DNA of 64,000 nucleotides, from contig JAVBXN010000023.1 of the NCBI GenBank assembly GCA_030824515.1, positions 1 through 64,000 of the forward strand, given 5' to 3'. Origin of the DNA: Pelobacter sp. (GTDB lineage Bacteria; Desulfobacterota; Desulfuromonadia; Geobacterales; Pseudopelobacteraceae). This document shows, piece by piece, positions 24,937 through 34,368 of the stretch (position 1 is its first letter; each line of letters starts with the position of its first letter). The notes beneath the pieces were generated by a model. That model was not told where the DNA came from. It saw nothing but the letters and a program-made list of their open reading frames with translations, and searched no databases. A program made the position numbers and the translations under genes.

Positions 24937-25789
24937 AATGCAGCTTCCCATCGATCAGCTTTTCCATCAGCGAGTGGCCGTACAATCTCTTTTCCATCTG
25001 GCTTTGAATTCTGTTGATCAGTTTATCGCTGTTTCGGATCAGGGCTCGCCGCCACCATGGCAGTTTCCATTTGCGGATAAAATAAGCTTTGTTTTCCAGC
25101 GCATATGGTTTGGCGATTCTGTTGGACGTTTTAATGGATTTCTGGGTGACTGATCCGAAGTGGTGTAGAAACGAGCTGCCCACTGTGCCCAAAAGAAAGC
25201 CGGCCCGGGTGGCGCGCAGGAAAAAATCGGTGTCCTCGTATTGGCCTATACGGAAGTTTTCGTCGAAACCGCCAATGGCATTAAATACACGTCTGTGGGC
25301 CATGAAACAGATTCCGTTGGCTCTGCCTCTTCTGACCACATTTTTCATGCGAGTGGTTAGTTCCATGGCATAAGAGTTAATGTCGTAGTTATGTTCACCT
25401 TCACGAATGGCCGGAGTGACAATGTCAAGCTTCAGCCGTTCGGCTGCCTCCAACAAGCCTTCAAGCCAGTCTGGCGACAAAAGAACATCATTGTTAAGAA
25501 TCATGATCCATTCGCCAGAAGCTGCCCGCGATCCCTGATTCCAGGCTCCTGAACAACCCCTGTTTTCAGCATTGCTGATAACAGTTACGTTACCAAGGGT
25601 TGAGATAAAGACATCAGTGCCGTCACTGGATGCATTGTCAACCAGTATGATCTCAATATTCGAGCGGGTCGTTTCAATCAGGCTCTGTAAGCAACTTTTA
25701 GTGTAATCTAGTTGATTATACAGGGGAATCACGATGCTGACCAGCCCGGGCTGTGCCGGTTTTGTGCAAAAATGGTTCACTGCAGCCAC
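24929..25789 (-). CDS. Glycosyltransferase family 2 (WbbL/rhamnosyltransferase-like)
   Basis: A 286-residue GT-A enzyme: SIVIPLYNQLDYTKSCLQS (18-36), VDNASSDGT (50-58), NRGCSGAWNQG, the metal-binding LNNDVLL (about 96-102), and GGFDENFRIGQYEDTDF (the ED acceptor/base motif). The layout fits the WbbL-type subgroup. The sugar donor cannot be assigned. The start lies inside the 3' end of the fucosyltransferase-like gene (13-bp overlap). Confidence 0.8.
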   Translation of the reverse strand: MAAVNHFCTKPAQPGLVSIVIPLYNQLDYTKSCLQSLIETTRSNIEIILVDNASSDGTDVFISTLGNVTVISNAENRGCSGAWNQGSRAASGEWIMILNNDVLLSPDWLEGLLEAAERLKLDIVTPAIREGEHNYDINSYAMELTTRMKNVVRRGRANGICFMAHRRVFNAIGGFDENFRIGQYEDTDFFLRATRAGFLLGTVGSSFLHHFGSVTQKSIKTSNRIAKPYALENKAYFIRKWKLPWWRRALIRNSDKLINRIQSQMEKRLYGHSLMEKLIDGKLHYE

Positions 25790-26715
25790 GAAGTGTCCGC
25801 CGATGGTCCGATTTCTATGCTGCTCATGCCAGAATCAAGCTGCTTTACGTCGCTTCCGGTTCTTCCTGCTGCCCGCCAGCGAGGCAGGCGGCTACCGCGG
25901 ATATTGACAGCTCCAGCCAATGGCTTCTCTTCTGTGGCGCCAGGTATCGGCACGATGCAGGTGGCTGGGACGCCGAGCACATTGGCTGCCCAGTGTGAGT
26001 AACCCGAAATTGGGGTCGCTAAAACTATTGGGCAGCAGGCCAGCGCAAACAGGTCTACAACCGGGTTGACAGTTGAACAATGGTCGTTACCCTTGTTTTT
26101 GTAAGTGTAGTGGGATTCAATCGGGGCGGTGACGATGTCGAAGTTATTGGACAGGGAACCGTAGCAAGCGGGGTCACCGGTGCAAGACAGAAAGAAACAG
26201 ATGTCTTTGTTTTGACGCAGCAGTGCCGCCATCGTCTGCTCGTACCACCAGATCGGAACGGCTGGCCATTCATAGCCCTCAATGCAGTAGCTGGAAGGGT
26301 CCACAACCTGAAAATCGCCGTGACGAATATGGACGCCGACTACCGGTCGTTCATCCATTGCCGTAAACATGGCTCTGATCTCGGCCGCAAGACTCTCTTT
26401 GAGATGAATCCTGGCGGCTACCTCCATGTAAATATCGTCCAGCCGTTCGGGAGGGCCGTCCAGCGAACGAAGTATAATTTTTTTACCGGCCAGTCTGGAA
26501 AAAAGAGCCTCGTCACAGTTGCGGACACGCTCCGCACCAATTTTGCTCAAAACTGTTATCTTGCCGCTTCTTGTTCCGTCAACGCTGAAAGAGTCCAGTT
26601 CACGCCAGTCCAGTATGATTTCGTGGCCATACTCCTTTTGGATGGCAAAGGCCAGTGGCAGAGTTTCCAGGCGGTTGGTAATCCCCACAAACTCTTCTAT
26701 GTAAAGCTTTGGCAT
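25777..26715 (-). CDS. NodZ/FUT8-like fucosyltransferase candidate
   Basis: A 312-residue GT-B-type protein. GITNRLETLPLA (11-22) and VVGVHIRHGDF (125-135; His129, Arg131, Asp134) resemble the N-terminal and GDP-fucose-binding HxRxGD motifs of alpha-1,6-fucosyltransferases such as NodZ. GDP-fucose synthesis genes (gmd, fcl) are close by, which supports GDP-fucose as donor. The last 35 or so residues (after NIRG) are basic, poorly structured and encoded in part by a GC-rich hairpin, so the C-terminus may be a late addition. Assignment is by motif and context. Confidence 0.65.
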   Translation of the reverse strand: MPKLYIEEFVGITNRLETLPLAFAIQKEYGHEIILDWRELDSFSVDGTRSGKITVLSKIGAERVRNCDEALFSRLAGKKIILRSLDGPPERLDDIYMEVAARIHLKESLAAEIRAMFTAMDERPVVGVHIRHGDFQVVDPSSYCIEGYEWPAVPIWWYEQTMAALLRQNKDICFFLSCTGDPACYGSLSNNFDIVTAPIESHYTYKNKGNDHCSTVNPVVDLFALACCPIVLATPISGYSHWAANVLGVPATCIVPIPGATEEKPLAGAVNIRGSRLPRWRAAGRTGSDVKQLDSGMSSIEIGPSADTSWLQ

Positions 26716-26718
26716 TGT

Positions 26719-27477
26719 CTATGATCCTTTTGTGGTCGCATGGGATAGTTCGGCCAGTTTTGCGTATTTGCAGAAAGTATATTGTGCATAGAGCAACGAT
26801 AATACCAGTCCCAGAAAACCTTCCAGAAATCCCTTGCGAATGAAATACATCTTGATAAATGTGGCCAGCGGTTTGAGCATCAAGTTTGCTGGACTGGTTG
26901 TTGCCCCTGATTTATACATTTCCTCTGCAGCCAAGCTGGAGTAGCGATTCATGCGTTGAAGATAATCCGTAATGTCTGCATATGTGAAATGCTTCAGGTT
27001 ACCTGCCAGGGTTGTCACATTTCCGTCATGTTCGAGCGATTCGTGTACTACCCGCTCACTGAAGGAACATTTACGTCGGTCGTACAAGCGGGTCGTGTAA
27101 TCTGGGTACCATCCGCAATGGCGGACCCAGCGTTTCCCGAAATAATTCTCCCGGGCTGTCCTGGCCGCCGAAAATGTGGTCGTGTCGGCTTCCTTCATGG
27201 AAATATTCAACTCTTTAGAAACACGCTCATCTGCGTCAATGTTGAATATCAAGTCGTTACGAGCCAGTTCCGCCGCACGGTTTTTCTGCCTCCCATACCC
27301 TAGCCATTTCTGGCTAAAGAAACGAACTTTTGGATTGGCTCTGCATATTTCCTCAGTTCTGTCAGTACTTCCGGAATCGACTACAATAATTTCATCAGTA
27401 AAATCCAGGCTGGCCAGACAGTCGCCTATATTATGCTCTTCGTTGAGGGTGATTATGGTAGCCGAAATCCTGTTCAT
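26719..27477 (-). CDS. Glycosyltransferase family 2 (WaaE/KdtX-like)
   Basis: A 252-residue GT-A enzyme beginning MNRISATIITLNEEHNIGDC, with VDSGSTDRT (34-42), FNIDADERV (metal-binding Asp-x-Asp) and a C-terminal hydrophobic region (about 205-235). This profile is that of the WaaE/KdtX subgroup, which adds beta-1,4-glucose to inner-core heptose. The start at 27477 is chosen over an upstream ATG because the extra 61 codons overlap the end of fcl. It begins 10 bp after the fcl stop. Confidence 0.8.
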   Translation of the reverse strand: MNRISATIITLNEEHNIGDCLASLDFTDEIIVVDSGSTDRTEEICRANPKVRFFSQKWLGYGRQKNRAAELARNDLIFNIDADERVSKELNISMKEADTTTFSAARTARENYFGKRWVRHCGWYPDYTTRLYDRRKCSFSERVVHESLEHDGNVTTLAGNLKHFTYADITDYLQRMNRYSSLAAEEMYKSGATTSPANLMLKPLATFIKMYFIRKGFLEGFLGLVLSLLYAQYTFCKYAKLAELSHATTKGS

Positions 27478-27487
27478 AGTATCCGTA

Positions 27488-28483
27488 TCAAGTCTCAGGA
27501 AAGCATTTCTTGTTGCCGTGCGTACCTGCTGATGCCAGAAACCAACGGTAAGCATCTCCAAGTCCTTCTTCCAGATCAATTCGGTGCTGCCAGCCAAGGC
27601 TGAGCAAGCGGGATGAGTCGGCCAGTTTTCTGGGGGTGCCGTCAGGCTTTGTAGTATCAAAAACTATTTCTCCATCAAAACCGACCGTACGTTTGACCAT
27701 TCCGGCCAGATCGGCAATGCTGACCTCCTGTCCTGAACCGACATTTATCAGGGCGGGTGCTTGTGGGTATGTCAGTAGAGATGAGTAGATCTGCTCGGGT
27801 TGATTCATCAAAAATACACACGCTTCGGCCAGGTCGTCCACGTGCATGAATTCGCGCAACGGGGACCCGCTGCCCCATACCGTTACCGTTGCAGCCCCAG
27901 ACTCTTTGGCTTCGTGAAATTTACGAATCAGTGCCGGCAGGACATGGGAGTTCGTGAGGTCAAAATTGTCATTTGGGCCGTAGAGGTTATTCGGCATGGC
28001 GCAAAGAAATCTTGTGCCATACTGTTCATTATAGGATCGGCACTGGGCGATGCCTGCAATCTTGGCAATGGCATAGGCATCATTAGTCGGCTCAAGCGCA
28101 CCGGTCAGCAGGTATTCCTCTTTTATCGGCTGTGGCGCCAATTTCGGATAGATACAGGTGCTTCCAAGATACAGCAGTCGTTTTACTCCGACGTTGCTGG
28201 CGTTGTGGATGACATTGGTCTGAATCATCAGATTGTCATAGATGAACTCTCCTTTTCGGGTACTGTTAGCTATGATGCCTCCAACCCTGGCTGCAGCCAG
28301 AAATACATATTCGGGGCGTTCATATGTGAAAAACTCTTCAACTGATTTCTGGTCACGCAGATCCAGTTCAGCGGAAGTTCTCAACAGGAGGTTTTTAAAA
28401 CCTTCGCTCCTCAGCTTTTTTACAAGTGCTGAGCCAACCATGCCTCCATGTCCGGCGATGAATATTTTAGAAGATTTGTCCAT
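27488..28483 (-). CDS. fcl: GDP-L-fucose synthase
   Basis: A 331-residue extended SDR that epimerises and reduces GDP-4-keto-6-deoxy-mannose to GDP-L-fucose with NADPH. The cofactor motif is AGHGGMVGSALVKKL (10-24), and the Tyr-x3-Lys pair is in YAIAKIAG (about 136-143). AARVGGI and SSCIYP-like (GSTCIYPK) blocks are as in WcaG. It lies 63 bp after gmd, which supplies its substrate, and upstream of a fucosyltransferase candidate. Confidence 0.93.
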   Translation of the reverse strand: MDKSSKIFIAGHGGMVGSALVKKLRSEGFKNLLLRTSAELDLRDQKSVEEFFTYERPEYVFLAAARVGGIIANSTRKGEFIYDNLMIQTNVIHNASNVGVKRLLYLGSTCIYPKLAPQPIKEEYLLTGALEPTNDAYAIAKIAGIAQCRSYNEQYGTRFLCAMPNNLYGPNDNFDLTNSHVLPALIRKFHEAKESGAATVTVWGSGSPLREFMHVDDLAEACVFLMNQPEQIYSSLLTYPQAPALINVGSGQEVSIADLAGMVKRTVGFDGEIVFDTTKPDGTPRKLADSSRLLSLGWQHRIDLEEGLGDAYRWFLASAGTHGNKKCFPET

Positions 28484-28546
28484 GATTACGTTTAGTACCG
28501 CCTATTCATTTACTGGTAAATAATCAAGACTTCCAGACAGTGGCAA

Positions 28547-29596
28547 TTAACCTTCCGAGCGCTTTTCGCGTTCTGCCACTTCCAGGTCGGCATCGGTCAT
28601 CATGTTGACGAGCTGGTCAAAGCTTGTTTTTAGTTCCCACCTCAACTCCCGCCTGGCTTTTGTCGAATCACCCAGCAGCAGGTCAACTTCTGCCGGCCGA
28701 AAATACTTGGGGTCAATCTGGATTACTGTTTTTCCGGTGTTTCGGTCCATGCCTTTTTCCGACTCACCGCTGCCATTCCATTCCAGCGGCATGCCGAGCC
28801 GTTCGAATACCTTTTCCGCAAAGGTACGAACCATGTAGGTCTCGCCAGTGGCAATAACGTAATCTTCTGGCTTTTCCTGCTGCAGCATCAGCCACATCGC
28901 CTCGACGTAATCGCCGGCAAAGCCCCAGTCGCGTTTGGCGTCCAGGTTGCCCAGATAGAGGCATTCCTGCATGCCCAGTTTGATGCGGGCTGCGGCGCGA
29001 GTGATCTTGCGGGTGACAAAGGTTTCGCCCCGACGCGGCGATTCGTGGTTGAACAGGATGCCGTTGCAAGCGTACATGCCGTAACTTTCGCGGTAGTTCA
29101 TCGTGATGTAGAAAGCGTAGGCCTTGGCGCAGGCGTAGGGAGAACGTGGGTAGAAGGGGGTCGTTTCTTTTTGTGGCGTTTCCACTACCTTACCGTACAG
29201 TTCCGAGGATGATGCCTGGTAAAACCTGGTGTTCAGGCCGGTTTCGCGGATTCCCTCCAGAATTCTGACCGCTCCCAGGGCGTCAACTTCAGCGGTGTAT
29301 TCGGGGATGTCGAAGGAGACCCTGACATGGCTCTGGGCGCCCAGGTTGTATATCTCATCCGGTTGTATGTTTCGCAGCAGCATGTTGATCGAGCTGGCGT
29401 CGTTCAGGTCGCCGTAGTGCAGGAACATGCGCACATCCTTCTCATGCGGATCGTGGTAGAGGTGGTCGATGCGGCTGGTGTTAAAAGAGGATGAACGGCG
29501 GATCATTCCGTGAACTTCATACCCTTTTGACAGGAGCAGCTCCGCAAGGTAGGAACCGTCCTGGCCGGTGATGCCGGTGATGAGAGCCTTTTTCAT
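28547..29596 (-). CDS. gmd: GDP-mannose 4,6-dehydratase
   Basis: A 349-residue extended SDR. It has [19 protein letters not shown] (8-26), the ASSSELYG catalytic Ser/Thr/Glu region (about 128-135) and YACAKAYA (Tyr-x3-Lys, about 153-160). It converts GDP-mannose to GDP-4-keto-6-deoxy-mannose. It is clearly GC-richer than the glycosyltransferases downstream. AAAGGAC precedes the ATG. A TTTGATA/TATCAAA inverted repeat lies upstream. With fcl it makes GDP-L-fucose. Confidence 0.95.
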   Translation of the reverse strand: MKKALITGITGQDGSYLAELLLSKGYEVHGMIRRSSSFNTSRIDHLYHDPHEKDVRMFLHYGDLNDASSINMLLRNIQPDEIYNLGAQSHVRVSFDIPEYTAEVDALGAVRILEGIRETGLNTRFYQASSSELYGKVVETPQKETTPFYPRSPYACAKAYAFYITMNYRESYGMYACNGILFNHESPRRGETFVTRKITRAAARIKLGMQECLYLGNLDAKRDWGFAGDYVEAMWLMLQQEKPEDYVIATGETYMVRTFAEKVFERLGMPLEWNGSGESEKGMDRNTGKTVIQIDPKYFRPAEVDLLLGDSTKARRELRWELKTSFDQLVNMMTDADLEVAEREKRSEG

Positions 29597-29623
29597 ATAG
29601 TCCTTTCAATAATTACTATGAGT

Positions 29624-29653
29624 TTTGATAATACTGGCGCTGTCTGTATCAAA
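29624..29653. promoter_or_regulatory. Inverted repeat upstream of gmd
   Basis: TTTGATA (29624-29630) and TATCAAA (29647-29653) are perfect 7-bp inverted repeats 16 bases apart, within the 83-bp gap between the epimerase gene and gmd. It could be an operator or an mRNA hairpin. No T-run follows on the - strand, and no well-spaced -10/-35 pair was found. Confidence 0.35.
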
Positions 29654-29679
29654 GACATTGCTTCCGTGGATAGCCAATA

Positions 29680-30690
29680 TCAGCAGTTATAATAATGCTT
29701 ATACCACTCCACGAATCTGCGGATACCATCCTCTATTGAAGTGGCCGGACGGAATCCGACATCATTCATAAGGTCATCGACATCGGCATAGGTGGCAGGC
29801 ACATCACCGGCCTGGAGCGGCATCAGGTTCTTGACCGCCTGGATGCCGAGGCACTCTTCCAGCACTTCTATGAAGCGCATCAGCTCCACCGGTTGATTGT
29901 TGCCGATATTGTAGATTTTGTAGGGGGCGAAACTGGTGCCGGGGTCTGGCACCGCACCGCTCCAGCCCGGGTCCGCTTGCGGCGTGTTGGCGGCAACCCG
30001 CGCCACTCCCTCGACGATGTCATCCACATAGGTGAAATCGCGCCGCATCTTGCCGTGGTTGAACACGTCGATCGGCCGGCCCTCCAGGATCGCCTTTGTG
30101 AACAGGAACAGGGCCATGTCCGGCCGGCCCCATGGTCCGTAAACGGTAAAGAAGCGCAGGCCGGTGGTGGGGAGTCCGTAGAGGCTGGAATAGGTGTGTG
30201 CCATCAGTTCATTGGCTTTTTTTGTTGCCGCGTACAGGGAGACCGGGTGGTCCACGTTGTGGTGAACCGAGAACGGCATGGTGGTGTTGGCCCCGTACAC
30301 CGAGCTGGAAGAGGCGTAGACCAGGTGTTTGACGCCGTGATGGCGGCATCCTTCCAGGATGTTGATGAAGCCGCTGATGTTGCTGTCGATGTAGGCGTAG
30401 GGGTTTGTCAGTGAATAGCGCACTCCGGCCTGGGCCGCCAGGTTGACCACGGTGTCGAATTTTCCTGATTCGAAGAGCTGGTGCAGCTGTTCGCGCTCTT
30501 CGAGTCCCATCTTGACGAAGCTGAAATTCGGCAGCTGTTCCAGCTGGGCCAGCCGGTCGTATTTAAGCCGGACATCGTAGTAGTCGTTCAGGTTGTCCAG
30601 TCCGACAACCTGGTTGCCGTCGGCGATCAGTCGTTTGCTGAGATGAAAGCCTATAAAACCGGCTGCGCCGGTAACCAGAATTCGTTTCAT
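29680..30690 (-). CDS. UDP-glucuronate 4-epimerase-like NAD-dependent epimerase
   Basis: A 336-residue extended [19 protein letters not shown] (5-20), YASSSSVYG (about 121-129) and YAATKKANE (Tyr-x3-Lys, about 149-157). The [16 protein letters not shown] segment is typical of the UDP-glucuronate 4-epimerase group, which makes UDP-galacturonate. Galacturonate in LPS cores can replace phosphate as negative charge. The ATG at 30690 overlaps the waaF stop by 4 bp; longer frames upstream are just waaF in another frame. Confidence 0.82.
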   Translation of the reverse strand: MKRILVTGAAGFIGFHLSKRLIADGNQVVGLDNLNDYYDVRLKYDRLAQLEQLPNFSFVKMGLEEREQLHQLFESGKFDTVVNLAAQAGVRYSLTNPYAYIDSNISGFINILEGCRHHGVKHLVYASSSSVYGANTTMPFSVHHNVDHPVSLYAATKKANELMAHTYSSLYGLPTTGLRFFTVYGPWGRPDMALFLFTKAILEGRPIDVFNHGKMRRDFTYVDDIVEGVARVAANTPQADPGWSGAVPDPGTSFAPYKIYNIGNNQPVELMRFIEVLEECLGIQAVKNLMPLQAGDVPATYADVDDLMNDVGFRPATSIEDGIRRFVEWYKHYYNC

Positions 30691-31775
30691 GGTTGGAACC
30701 TCTCCTGGGTGGAATTTGGACTGCTGGGATTTACAGCGGCCATGAGCCGGATGCTTGCCTCCACGACATCGTCGGCGGTGACCGCCGTCATGCATTCGTG
30801 GTCGGTGGGACACTCGCGCAGTTTGCAGGGGGCGCAGTGCACGTCTTTGCGGACGATGACAGCCCTGTCGGTGTAGGGCGAGGTTGTGGCATGGTCGGTG
30901 GAGCCGAAGATCGCCACAAGCGGCACGCCGAAGGCCGCCGCGATATGCATCGGCCCCGAGTCGTTGGTGACGAAGAAATCGCAGCGCTTGATCAGCGCCA
31001 GAAGTTCCCGCACCGTGGTCTTGCCGGCCAGGTTCAGGCCGCCGCCGGCAAGCCGCTGTTCGATGTCCGCGGCGATACCGGTTTCGGTCGGGCCGCCCAG
31101 GATTACTATCCTGGCCGACCATTCAGCCGCCAGCCTGCGGGCCACCTCGGCGAAGCGCTCAGGGTACCAGCGCTTGGCGGAGCCGAAGGCCGCGCCCGGG
31201 TTGATGCCGATCAGCATGTCACCGCCCGAAATCCCGTGGGAGGCCAGCCTTTCGGCGGCGCCAGCATCTTCTGCTGGAGTGGTGAAGACGCCCGGTTTTT
31301 CCGTTCGCCCTGTAATGCCGAAGCTGCGCACCAGATCCAGGTAATAGCCGACTTCGTGGGTTATGGGCGCATCCTTGGCCGGGAGGTAGCGTCCGGTCAG
31401 CATGAAGCCGCGTCCGTCACTGCTCTTGCCGAGCCTGACGGGAATGCCGGCCAGCCACGGCACCAGCGCCGAGTCGAACGAATTGGGCAGGATGATTGCG
31501 ATCTCGAAGGATTCTTTTCGCAGTTCCCTTGCCAGGCGGAATCTGCCTGCAATTCCCTTGTGCCTCCCCTTGCGGTCGAACGTGATCACCCTGTCAACCC
31601 ATTCGTGACGGGAAAAGATCTCGCCCACCATCGGGTTGGCCAGCACGGTGATCTCCGCCTGCGGAAAGTGCTGGCGGATCAGGGCGATGGCGGGTGTGGT
31701 CATGACCGCGTCTCCGACCCAGTTGACCGCCCGTATCAGGATACGCCTGATTTTGGCGCCGTTATAAGTGGTCAT
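30687..31775 (-). CDS. waaF: Lipopolysaccharide heptosyltransferase II
   Basis: A 362-residue GT9 enzyme that adds the second heptose to the inner core. [19 protein letters not shown] (12-30) is the WaaF-type N-terminus (NWVGD is characteristic). [19 protein letters not shown] (about 265-283) is the ADP-heptose site, followed by [28 protein letters not shown] is the cysteine-rich segment near the end. It is followed by the epimerase with an ATGA overlap and begins 3 bp after the Trm112-like gene stop. Confidence 0.92.
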   Translation of the reverse strand: MTTYNGAKIRRILIRAVNWVGDAVMTTPAIALIRQHFPQAEITVLANPMVGEIFSRHEWVDRVITFDRKGRHKGIAGRFRLARELRKESFEIAIILPNSFDSALVPWLAGIPVRLGKSSDGRGFMLTGRYLPAKDAPITHEVGYYLDLVRSFGITGRTEKPGVFTTPAEDAGAAERLASHGISGGDMLIGINPGAAFGSAKRWYPERFAEVARRLAAEWSARIVILGGPTETGIAADIEQRLAGGGLNLAGKTTVRELLALIKRCDFFVTNDSGPMHIAAAFGVPLVAIFGSTDHATTSPYTDRAVIVRKDVHCAPCKLRECPTDHECMTAVTADDVVEASIRLMAAVNPSSPNSTQERFQP

Positions 31776-31778
31776 TAA

Positions 31779-31952
31779 TCACCTGCCGCTGATTCTGATC
31801 GCCTCGTCCGGCAGCAGGACCGGAATGTCGTCCCTGACCGGATAGAGCAGTCCGCAATCGATGCAGAGCAATCCGTTGTTGTCCTTGTCGAAGACCAGGC
31901 TCCCTTTGCAGACGGGGCAGGCCAGTTTGTCAATCAGTTCGTTCTTGAGCAT
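31779..31952 (-). CDS. Trm112/YcaR-family small zinc protein
   Basis: A 57-residue protein. MLKNELIDKLACPVCKG begins it; C12 and C15, then C30 and C33 (LLCIDCGLLYPVRDDIPVLL) make the four-Cys zinc site of the Trm112 family, and RDDIPVLLP is the hallmark ending. In bacteria this family (YcaR) is often found next to lpxK, as here (lpxK starts 43 bp upstream). Eukaryotic Trm112 activates methyltransferases; the role of the bacterial lpxK-linked form is not clear. Confidence 0.88.
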   Translation of the reverse strand: MLKNELIDKLACPVCKGSLVFDKDNNGLLCIDCGLLYPVRDDIPVLLPDEAIRISGR

Positions 31953-31994
31953 TGTCAGATCCAGTCAGTATTCAAGTAGGCCAGCATGCCACAA

Positions 31995-33086
31995 TCAACG
32001 TTTATTTTGAAGCAAATTGCGCAGGCTCTCATGCAGCAAAGAAGGGTCGTCGATGACCAGCTCCAGGCGGGCCAGCATGATTGCGCCTCCTCTGTCGCGG
32101 GACAGCCCTTTCAGTTTGACTCCGTCTTTTTCGGTGGTTATCGCCACTTCCGCCCGGTGGTGGCGCATTGATTCGAAGATGGAGGCCAGTTCGGATTCGT
32201 CATAGGTGGTGTGATCAGGGAAACGGATGGTGTGGAGCAGTTCGAAACCGAGTGAGCGCAGCTCTTCGAAAAAGCCCGCCGGATCGGCGATGCCGGCAAA
32301 GGCAAGAACCTTGCTCGGGGCGGGGCAGGGCAGGGGCAGCGGGTCTCCGCCGAGAAGCGGCAGCAGATCGACGATGCGGTGACGCGCGTTGCAGGCGGGA
32401 GTGCCTTCCGTTGCCGGATGAGTGGCCGCACCCTGCGGGCAGCGGGTGTGGATGATCAGGTCGGCCCGTTTCCCGGCGCCGGCCGGTTCCCGCAACAGGC
32501 CGGCCGGCAGTGTCCAGCCGTTGCCGTAGGGGCGGAAGTGGTCCAGCAGCAGGATGTTCAGGTCGCGCCGCAGACGCAGATGCTGGAAGCCGTCGTCAAG
32601 CAGGAACAGGTCCGGTGAGAGCTGTTGCATGGCCAGAAGACCAGCGGCATGACGGTCACTGCCGATTACTACCATCAGGCCCGGGATGGTCGTCGCCATC
32701 AAATACGGTTCGTCGCCGCTCTCGGCCGGGCCCAGCATCACTGTGGCGCCGTCGCTGACAACAACGTTCTGCCCCTCCAGTGAGCCGCCGTAACCGCGTG
32801 AGAGCACCGCCACCCGATATCCCTGTTGCAGCAGCAGGCGGGCTATGTGGGCGGTGACCGGCGTCTTGCCGGTGCCGCCGACGGTGATGTTGCCGATTGA
32901 GATCACCGGTCGTGGCAGCCGCTTCGACTGCAATATCCCGAGCTTGTAAAAGCCGGCCCTGACGCGCTGGGCAAGAGAGTAAACCAGTGAAAACGGCGCC
33001 AGCAGCAGTATCAGCAGGCGGTCGCCAGGCTCGCTGCGCCGCCCTTCGGCCAGGTCGCGCCAGTATGCGGAAAAGGAGTCTTTCAT
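31995..33086 (-). CDS. lpxK: Tetraacyldisaccharide 4'-kinase
   Basis: A 363-residue lipid A kinase. VISIGNITVGGTGKTPV (61-77) holds the P-loop, a single N-terminal hydrophobic segment (about 23-37) anchors it to the inner membrane, and FLLDDGFQHLRLRRDLNILL is the family signature. It phosphorylates the 4' position of the disaccharide. The start at 33086 lies in the ATGA overlap with waaA; the longer in-frame upstream ATG gives residues unlike the family. Confidence 0.93.
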   Translation of the reverse strand: MKDSFSAYWRDLAEGRRSEPGDRLLILLLAPFSLVYSLAQRVRAGFYKLGILQSKRLPRPVISIGNITVGGTGKTPVTAHIARLLLQQGYRVAVLSRGYGGSLEGQNVVVSDGATVMLGPAESGDEPYLMATTIPGLMVVIGSDRHAAGLLAMQQLSPDLFLLDDGFQHLRLRRDLNILLLDHFRPYGNGWTLPAGLLREPAGAGKRADLIIHTRCPQGAATHPATEGTPACNARHRIVDLLPLLGGDPLPLPCPAPSKVLAFAGIADPAGFFEELRSLGFELLHTIRFPDHTTYDESELASIFESMRHHRAEVAITTEKDGVKLKGLSRDRGGAIMLARLELVIDDPSLLHESLRNLLQNKR

Positions 33087-34366
33087 AGGTAAGTGGAAAT
33101 TATTTCCATGTGTCTGTTGGTGGCGCCGCCGTTCTCTGCCATCATACTGAGACCGTTTTGCCCCAGCCGCCGCCTCCGGTTGCCATTCATGATCAGCTCC
33201 CGACAACGCTCGACCAGCTCCGGAGCAGTTTCTACCTGGATGCCGGCTTCGTAGCGCAGAACCAATGCGGCAATCTCGCGGAAGTTGTCCATGTGGGGCC
33301 CGAACAGGCAGGGTATTCCCAGCGAAGCCGGTTCAAGCAGGTTGTGACCGCCGGTCGGCACCAGGCTGCCGCCGACAAAGGCAATATCCGCAAGCGCATA
33401 CAGGCTCATCATCTCACCAACCGTATCAACCAGCAGCGCGCCGCCTTTTGGGAGCGTCCCGGCACCGTCCAGTGCCGTCTTTCTCCGGAACGGGATGCCG
33501 CCGCGCTCCAGCAGTACCGCCACTTCGCCGCTGCGTTCCGGGTGCCTTGGCACCAGCACCAGGAACAGGTCGGCGTGGTTCCGGAGCAGTTCCCGGTAGG
33601 CGCTGATCAGGTGTTGCTCTTCACCGGCATGGGTGCTGGCGGCGCTGATTACCGTTGCATCGTCGGCGATCGCGTAGCGCTTGCGCAAGATGCTCTTCTC
33701 GTCAGCGGCGACTTCGCGGAACGGTATGTCGTACTTGAGGTTGCCGGTGATGACCACTTGACCGGCCGGTGCCCCTATCGCGGTAATGCGTTCACCGTCA
33801 ACGCCGGTCTGCATGCAGAGCCGTGAAAACAGTTCCAGTGCATTGCGGAAGAACCAGCTGAAGCGTAGATAGCCGCGAAAAGAGCGGTCCGAGATCCTGC
33901 CATTGGCCAGTATCAGCGGTATCTCGCGGCGGCGTGCTTCGCGGGTGAAGTTGGGCCAGATTTCAGTTTCCATGATCACCACCAGCGAGGGTGTGATCCG
34001 GTCCAGCGTGCGGCGCACCGCCGGGATAAAATCAAACGGGAAGTAGATGCAGACATCGACCTCGGGAAAGCCACTGGCGACACCCCGGCCGGTTTCGGTG
34101 GTATTGGATACCAGGATGGCATGACCGGGATAGCGGTTGCGCAGCGCTTTCAGCAGCGGGCGGGCCGCGATCGACTCCCCCACCGAAACCGCATGCAGCC
34201 AGATTACCGGGCGACCGGCGATCTTTGCCGCCACCCCGCCGGACAGGAAGCCGAAACGTTCGGCCAGCGCCGGCGGCCGTCCGCGGCTGACGGAACGGTA
34301 GAGATGGTACATCAGCACCGGAACCAGCAGGAAAATCGAGAGTATGTTGTAGCAGAGGTAGAACAT
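33083..34366 (-). CDS. waaA: Kdo transferase (3-deoxy-D-manno-octulosonate transferase)
   Basis: A 427-residue GT30 enzyme. It has an N-terminal membrane anchor (about 3-22), then the ALAERFGFL block containing catalytic-type Glu36, WLHAVSVGES, and the ETEIWPNF motif. The C-terminal half has FVGGSLVPTGGHNLLEPASLG (the conserved donor region). It transfers Kdo from CMP-Kdo to the lipid A precursor. Whether it adds one, two or more Kdo is not predictable. It sits 2 bp after the PAP2 gene and overlaps lpxK. Confidence 0.93.
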   Translation of the reverse strand: MFYLCYNILSIFLLVPVLMYHLYRSVSRGRPPALAERFGFLSGGVAAKIAGRPVIWLHAVSVGESIAARPLLKALRNRYPGHAILVSNTTETGRGVASGFPEVDVCIYFPFDFIPAVRRTLDRITPSLVVIMETEIWPNFTREARRREIPLILANGRISDRSFRGYLRFSWFFRNALELFSRLCMQTGVDGERITAIGAPAGQVVITGNLKYDIPFREVAADEKSILRKRYAIADDATVISAASTHAGEEQHLISAYRELLRNHADLFLVLVPRHPERSGEVAVLLERGGIPFRRKTALDGAGTLPKGGALLVDTVGEMMSLYALADIAFVGGSLVPTGGHNLLEPASLGIPCLFGPHMDNFREIAALVLRYEAGIQVETAPELVERCRELIMNGNRRRRLGQNGLSMMAENGGATNRHMEIISTYL

Positions 34367-34368
34367 GG

